From JABDIY01 sp963803875 (GTDB lineage Bacteria; Actinomycetota; Acidimicrobiia; Acidimicrobiales; SZUA-35): 64,000 nucleotides of DNA. Each line of letters opens with the position of its first letter. The first letter of the stretch is position 1. The DNA is taken from assembly GCA_963803875.1 (NCBI GenBank), contig CAWDOA010000008.1, positions 124,001 through 188,000 on the forward strand, given 5' to 3'. This document shows positions 60,266-64,000 of this stretch, in pieces. The notes under the pieces are model-generated. The model saw nothing but the letters and a program-made list of their open reading frames with translations. It did no database searches and was not told where the DNA came from. Made by a program: the position numbers and the translations under genes.

Positions 60266-61173
60266 GCGCGGTGGCATCCCTCTTTCAGAACATGAACCCG
60301 GTGCTCGATCGGGAGCTGCGCCAACGCAGCCGCTCGGCCAAATCGGTCATCGTCATGTCAATGCTCTTGGCAGCTCTCACCGGCGTCCTGTACATCGTGT
60401 ATTTGTCGTCAACCTCGAACGACCAGTTCCGTGATCCCTTGGAAACCCTCTCCACCGGCATCGGGGCGGTGATGTTCGAAATCGTCCTGTTCGCTGAACT
60501 GGGTTTGCTCCTCCTGATCATCCCGGGCATCTCCGCATCGGCCATCTCAGGTGAACGGGATCGACAAACACTCATCCCACTGCAGATCACGCTGATGGGT
60601 CGGGGCAGCATCCTGTTCGGCAAAGTGGCTGCGTCGAGCGCGTTCGTTCTGCTGCTGCTGATCGCATCGGCTCCGCTGCTGGCTGTGCCATATCTGCTCG
60701 GTGGGGTAAGCCTGTTTCGTATCCTGCTGGGCTTCCTGGCGGCGCTGGTCACCGGCGTGCTCTACGCAACATTGGGAGTTGCGTGCTCGGCGTACTTTCG
60801 CCGCACCCAAACAGCCACGCTCATGACCTATGTCATGATTGTGCTCTTGACCATTGGATCGGTTGTCACGGTCGTGGTGATCAATATCTTCCAGACCCTC
60901 GATGGAGATTTCTCCGACCCGTCGTTTCTGCCGCTGTACTGGAACCCCTTCGTGGGCGTCGCCGACGCAGCCGGCGAGTTCGATCGCTCATTCAACAACC
61001 AGGGGCCTTTCAGCGGGATCAAGGAAGGTGTCTTCGGCGACAACTTCGATGGCGGGCAACAGTCCACCAGGCCCGACTGGCTCATCTCATTGGGTGCGCA
61101 GGCGGCGTTCGTCGGTCTGTGGGTCCTTCTTGCTCTGCGCAAGCTGCGGCTGCCTCAGGAGGAGATCGACTGA
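60262..61173 (+). CDS. ABC-2 type transporter permease
   Basis: A 303-residue membrane protein with about six helices. NMNPVLDRELRQRSRSAKSV is the conserved N-terminus of ABC-2 permeases that sit beside such ATPases; LLIIPGISASAISGERDRQT LIPLQITLMGRGSILFGKVA contains the coupling helix. One loop between helices 5 and 6 (FSDPSFLPLYWNPFVGVADA AGEF) is exterior. It starts ATGA-overlapping the ATPase gene and its stop overlaps the next start by one base. Confidence 0.9.
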   Translation: MSAVASLFQNMNPVLDRELRQRSRSAKSVIVMSMLLAALTGVLYIVYLSSTSNDQFRDPLETLSTGIGAVMFEIVLFAELGLLLLIIPGISASAISGERDRQTLIPLQITLMGRGSILFGKVAASSAFVLLLLIASAPLLAVPYLLGGVSLFRILLGFLAALVTGVLYATLGVACSAYFRRTQTATLMTYVMIVLLTIGSVVTVVVINIFQTLDGDFSDPSFLPLYWNPFVGVADAAGEFDRSFNNQGPFSGIKEGVFGDNFDGGQQSTRPDWLISLGAQAAFVGLWVLLALRKLRLPQEEID

Positions 61174-62765
61174 TGAGTTCGTTCCTTGCAGCGATGACAC
61201 GTCGACTCCGTCTGGTGTGGGCGTGGGCCTTCACCGGGTGGATCGCTCCGGTCGTGGTTGGAGTTGCTCTCCTTCTGGTGGTGGTGGGATGGCTGGTCCC
61301 GTGGGGTTGGTTCGAGCCGGCTGCCTTGGCGGTCGTGGCCATCACGCTGATCGCAGTTCTTGGTGTTGCGGTGGTGCGGCCCCTCCAGCAACTTCGAGCC
61401 GCTCGCGCCGCGGATCGCGGGCTCAAGACCGGCGACGCCTTTGGCGCCGCAGTCGAGTTCGCAGACTTGGAGGGGGACTTCGGCGACGGTATCCGCTCTC
61501 GGGCCGTTGAATTGTCGAAGACGTCAGAGCCTCGCCTGGCCGCACCGTTGCCACGAATGCGTGGCCGCTGGGCGGTGGCCGCCGCCTTGGGGGCTGCCGC
61601 GCTCGTGATGGCGCTGGTCACCAATCCTCAAGATGAGGTTCGAGCCGAACGAGCGAGGGCCAATGAAGTAGCCGAGGAGTTGGCCGAGGAACTCCAAGCT
61701 GCTGCTGCGGAGCTGGACGAGCCTGCGACCGCCGAGATCGGTGAAACGCTGGATCAGCTGGCCGAGGACTTGCGGGGGGCCCAGAGTTTTGAAGAGATCG
61801 ATGAGCTGTTGGCTGAAGTCGAGCAGGAGTTGGGAGAACGTTCACCCAATTTCGCGGCGGAGCGGGCTGCAGCCGAAGGCCTCGAGCGGAGCCTCGACAA
61901 CCAGCCACTCACCGGACAGTCGAGCGGCGCTTCTGCGGCCGACCAGATCGGCGGTGCCGCCGCCGAGATCCCCAACCTCGATCAGCGGGAACGGACCGAG
62001 CTGGCGGAACGGCTTGAGCGAATAGCGGAGTCCCAGGAAGCCGGCGATCCAGATACAGCAGAGAAGTTGAACCAAGCGGCCCAACAATTGCGGGCTGGGA
62101 ACATCGGTGCGGCTCAAGCAGCACTGGGCGAAGCGGCCCAGGCGCAACGAACCAACGCAGAGGGTGTTGCCGGTCAGGTGAGCGCCGGTCAAGCCGCCCA
62201 ACAGCTCAGTGAGCTACGCCAACGGGCCCAGGGACAGGGCGAAGGCCAGGGCGAGGGACAGGGACAGGGCGAGGGCCAAGGCCAGGGCGAAGGACAGGGC
62301 GAAGGACAGGGCGAGGGCCAAGGCCAAGGACAAGGCGAAGGACAGGGCGAAGGCCAGGGCGAGGGCCAAGGACAGGGCTCGGGCGGCCAGGGTGGTAGCG
62401 GAGCGTCGGGTCAGGTCGGGGGCGCGTCGGGCGGAACCGGAGCAGGTCAGGGTGGTGTCGGCACGCCGGGTGGCACTGACCAACCCGATGTGGATGGGAA
62501 CAACAGCGGTGGTGGCATCGTGGATCCGAGTGCCTTGGAAGCGGGTGAACCGTTGAGACTTGGCGGCTCGCTCACGGGCGACCAGCCGGGCGAGGTCATC
62601 GATCAAGTCGACGGACCAACCCGAGGCGGATCATCGCAGATACCGGTGTCGGGGGTGATTGGTGAATACACCAATCGCGCCACCACCGCGGCAGCACGTG
62701 GCCAACTTCCCCCCAGTCAGCAGCAGCTGGTGGGCAGCTATTTCGATCGACTCTCCCAGCTCTGA
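61173..62765 (+). CDS. Membrane coiled-coil protein with GQGE repeat, DUF4175-like position
   Basis: ATG at 61173 with AGGAGG ahead gives 530 residues; the longer frame from 60783 is a shadow of the permease. Three membrane helices near residues 15-70 and 130-150, a long coiled coil rich in Glu and Ala (AERARANEVAEELAEELQAA AAELDE ... LDQLAEDLRGAQSFEEID), then from about 350 a run of Gly-Gln-Gly-Glu units (GQGEGQGEGQGQGEGQ...), a Gly-rich part, and the ending GQLPPSQQQLVGSYFDRLSQ L. The YF-x-R/x-L tail and the neighbour MoxR are as seen in large proteins next to MoxR-DUF58 systems. Function unknown. Confidence 0.7.
   Translation: MSSFLAAMTRRLRLVWAWAFTGWIAPVVVGVALLLVVVGWLVPWGWFEPAALAVVAITLIAVLGVAVVRPLQQLRAARAADRGLKTGDAFGAAVEFADLEGDFGDGIRSRAVELSKTSEPRLAAPLPRMRGRWAVAAALGAAALVMALVTNPQDEVRAERARANEVAEELAEELQAAAAELDEPATAEIGETLDQLAEDLRGAQSFEEIDELLAEVEQELGERSPNFAAERAAAEGLERSLDNQPLTGQSSGASAADQIGGAAAEIPNLDQRERTELAERLERIAESQEAGDPDTAEKLNQAAQQLRAGNIGAAQAALGEAAQAQRTNAEGVAGQVSAGQAAQQLSELRQRAQGQGEGQGEGQGQGEGQGQGEGQGEGQGEGQGQGQGEGQGEGQGEGQGQGSGGQGGSGASGQVGGASGGTGAGQGGVGTPGGTDQPDVDGNNSGGGIVDPSALEAGEPLRLGGSLTGDQPGEVIDQVDGPTRGGSSQIPVSGVIGEYTNRATTAAARGQLPPSQQQLVGSYFDRLSQL
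62226..62390 (+). repeat. Low-complexity GQGE-coding repeat
   Basis: CAGGGCGAGGGCCAGGGCGA-type units repeat at 6 to 12-base periods and encode Gly-Gln-Gly-Glu. Such DNA is prone to replication slippage; copy number may vary between strains. Confidence 0.8.
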
Positions 62766-62775
62766 GGAACACTCA

Positions 62776-63786
62776 ATGAACCACGCCCAAATGACACCAG
62801 CTGACGTAGCCACCACAGTGGAACGGATACGGTCCGAGATCGGGACGGTCATCGTTGGCCAGACGGGACTCGTGAAGGGTGTGCTCGTGGCGCTTCTCGC
62901 CGAGGGCCACGTTCTCCTCGAAGGGGTGCCGGGGCTCGGCAAGACCATGCTTTTGCGGACCCTGGCCGATGCGCTGGACATGCCGTGGAGCAGGATCCAG
63001 TTCACTCCTGACCTCATGCCGGCCGACATCACCGGCACACAGGTGCTGTACCAGTCCGCCGATGGCGTACGGGACTTCCAGTTCCGCAGTGGACCGATCA
63101 ACGCCAACCTGGTTCTCGCCGATGAGATCAACCGGGCGACGCCCAAAACCCAATCGGCGATGCTGGAGGCCATGCAGGAGCGGGCGGTCACCGTGGCGGG
63201 TGAAACACGGCCGCTCCCCCGGCCATTCCTGGTGATGGCAACCCAGAACCCGGTCGAGATGGATGGCACGTATCCACTGCCCGAAGCTCAACTCGATCGG
63301 TTCCTGACAAAGGTCCTCGTTCCTTTCCCGACCGCAAGCGAACTCATGGCTGTCGTCGAGCGGACAACCGGCTCGCACACGGCTGCGGCCTCAGCAGTTT
63401 GTGATGCAGACACGCTGAAGGAGATGATCTCGCTCACCCGCCAAGTCCCGGTTCCCGAGCATGTCACCAGGTATGCGGTCGACCTGGTTGTCGCCAGCCA
63501 TCCCGATCAGGCGTCGGCTCCAGCCGACGTTCGTAGCTACGTTCGGTACGGGGCGTCGCCTCGCGGGGTTCAGTCGATCATCCTCAGCGGCAAAGCCAAT
63601 GCCTTGATCGACGGTCGACCCAACGTGAGCGTCGAGGACGTCCAGGCGGTTGCCCGCGGCGCTCTGCGGCACCGCCTTGTGCTGGGCTACGAGGCGACCG
63701 CCGATGGGGTCACGGCCGACACACTGGTGAACTCTGTGCTCGCCTCGGTCACGCCAGCGGGCTCGGGAGTCCGCGGCGCGCCGTAG
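62776..63786 (+). CDS. MoxR-type AAA+ ATPase
   Basis: A 336-residue AAA ATPase. ATG at 62776 is used; the frame to 62659 is the end of the previous gene. Walker A LLEGVPGLGKTMLLRTLADA, RIQFTPDLMPADITGTQVL, Walker B FRSGPINANLVLADEINRAT PKTQSAMLEAMQERAVTVAG, sensor 1 FLVMATQNPVEMDGTYPLPE AQLDRFL, and RYGASPRGVQSIILSGKANA. MoxR proteins act as chaperones, often for von Willebrand-type proteins encoded with DUF58 genes. It starts 11 bases after the GQGE protein stop. Confidence 0.94.
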   Translation: MNHAQMTPADVATTVERIRSEIGTVIVGQTGLVKGVLVALLAEGHVLLEGVPGLGKTMLLRTLADALDMPWSRIQFTPDLMPADITGTQVLYQSADGVRDFQFRSGPINANLVLADEINRATPKTQSAMLEAMQERAVTVAGETRPLPRPFLVMATQNPVEMDGTYPLPEAQLDRFLTKVLVPFPTASELMAVVERTTGSHTAAASAVCDADTLKEMISLTRQVPVPEHVTRYAVDLVVASHPDQASAPADVRSYVRYGASPRGVQSIILSGKANALIDGRPNVSVEDVQAVARGALRHRLVLGYEATADGVTADTLVNSVLASVTPAGSGVRGAP

Positions 63787-63925
63787 CATGCCTACGCTCG
63801 CCTACGGCCTGGCGGCCTTCGGGTCGCTTCCAGGAACCCGAAGGGTTCCCACTCGCTCCGCTCAATCAACGATCGCCCGCTGCTCCGTCCCTCCGCAGCC
63901 ACCCTCTACGGCCTGGGCCTTCAGG
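63781..63925 (-). repeat. Dispersed GC-rich repeat, copy between moxR and the DUF58 gene
   Basis: The core complement lies at 63880-63901 and TTGATTGAGCGGAGCGAG (complement of 63852-63869) precedes it in the same order as the copy at 53495-53600. A small hairpin GGAACCC-GAA-GGGTTCC (63833-63849) is included. It follows the MoxR stop directly and ends just before the DUF58 start. Confidence 0.75.
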
Positions 63926-63933
63926 TCGCTCCC

Positions 63934-64000
63934 ATGAACACACTGCTGGACCCTCGAATTCTGGCTCGGCTGGAGCGCCTCCAGCTGGGAACCCGACGGC
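63934..64000 (+). CDS. DUF58 family protein, start only
   Basis: ATG at 63934 opens MNTLLDPRILARLERLQLGT RR, which matches the N-terminus of DUF58 proteins (LLDPxLLxRLxxLxLxxRR). These are often paired with MoxR ATPases. The rest lies beyond the window. DUF58 proteins are usually membrane-bound with a von Willebrand-like part; here only the start is visible. Confidence 0.75.
   Translation, partial: MNTLLDPRILARLERLQLGTRR

Noticed and set aside
60783..61172. Upstream extension of the GQGE-repeat protein
   Set aside because: It overlaps the ABC permease in another frame, and a clear AGGAGG ribosome site lies before ATG at 61173.
62214..62606. 130-codon Leu/Ala-rich frame on the minus strand that looks like membrane helices
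   Set aside because: It is the reverse of the GQGE-coding repeat; the apparent LALALAFAL helices are a by-product of repeat DNA.

Overview
The window comes from a high-GC actinobacterium, most likely class Acidimicrobiia (Ilumatobacter-like). This is inferred from gene content and order, not from a search. Pointers are the WhiG-type sigma factor, the DUF2469 protein, a small CPGC...HWHxxCW zinc-type protein and the actinobacterial order of the translation genes. A DddP-type DMSP lyase homologue suggests a marine or brackish habitat. No tRNA, rRNA, CRISPR array, phage or transposase was recognised.

Layout. 0-1.4 kb: the 5' part of rimO and a broken small membrane-protein gene. 1.4-6.3 kb: a CopC-domain protein, two tandem TadG-like proteins and a CaCA cation exchanger. 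6.3-16.6 kb: ftsK, rnj, dapA, a SURF1 protein, a DedA-like membrane protein, a nucleoside hydrolase, dapB and a PfkB kinase. 16.7-31 kb: the conserved RNA/translation block, on the minus strand in transcription order rimP-nusA-ylxR-infB-DUF503-rbfA-truB-ribF, then a four-gene metabolic insertion, then rpsO-pnp. 31-40 kb: ispG (inverted), rseP, dxr, cdsA, frr, pyrH, tsf, rpsB. 40-46 kb: a degenerate M23/hydrolase fusion, whiG, dprA, comM. 46-52.8 kb: a glycosyltransferase, small proteins, an enoyl-CoA hydratase, a cytochrome c, yraN, DUF2469, rplS, two membrane proteins and the DddP homologue. 52.8-56.9 kb: trmD, rimM, khpA, rpsP, a membrane protein and ffh. 57-64 kb: a membrane locus of a large surface protein, an ABC-2 transporter, a GQGE-repeat protein, MoxR and the start of a DUF58 gene.

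Functionally the window joins the ribosome and RNA machinery (S2, S15, S16, L19, RbfA, RimM, RimP, TrmD, TruB, RRF, EF-Ts, IF-2, NusA, PNPase, RNase J), lysine/peptidoglycan precursor synthesis (DapA, DapB), isoprenoid synthesis (Dxr, IspG), phospholipid synthesis (CdsA), membrane proteolysis (RseP), chromosome segregation (FtsK) and DNA uptake/processing (DprA, ComM). Accessory genes are wedged between these blocks.

Two properties affect the whole window. First, at least ten genes, including essential ones (rpsO, pyrH, dapA, dapB, nusA), are each broken by indels that act as single-base frameshifts and that restore textbook protein sequence when repaired. Sequence or assembly error is the simplest explanation. 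Second, a family of short GC-rich repeats with a shared core (GGCTGCGGAGGGACGGAGCA) lies in several intergenic gaps in both orientations and abuts gene ends and starts.
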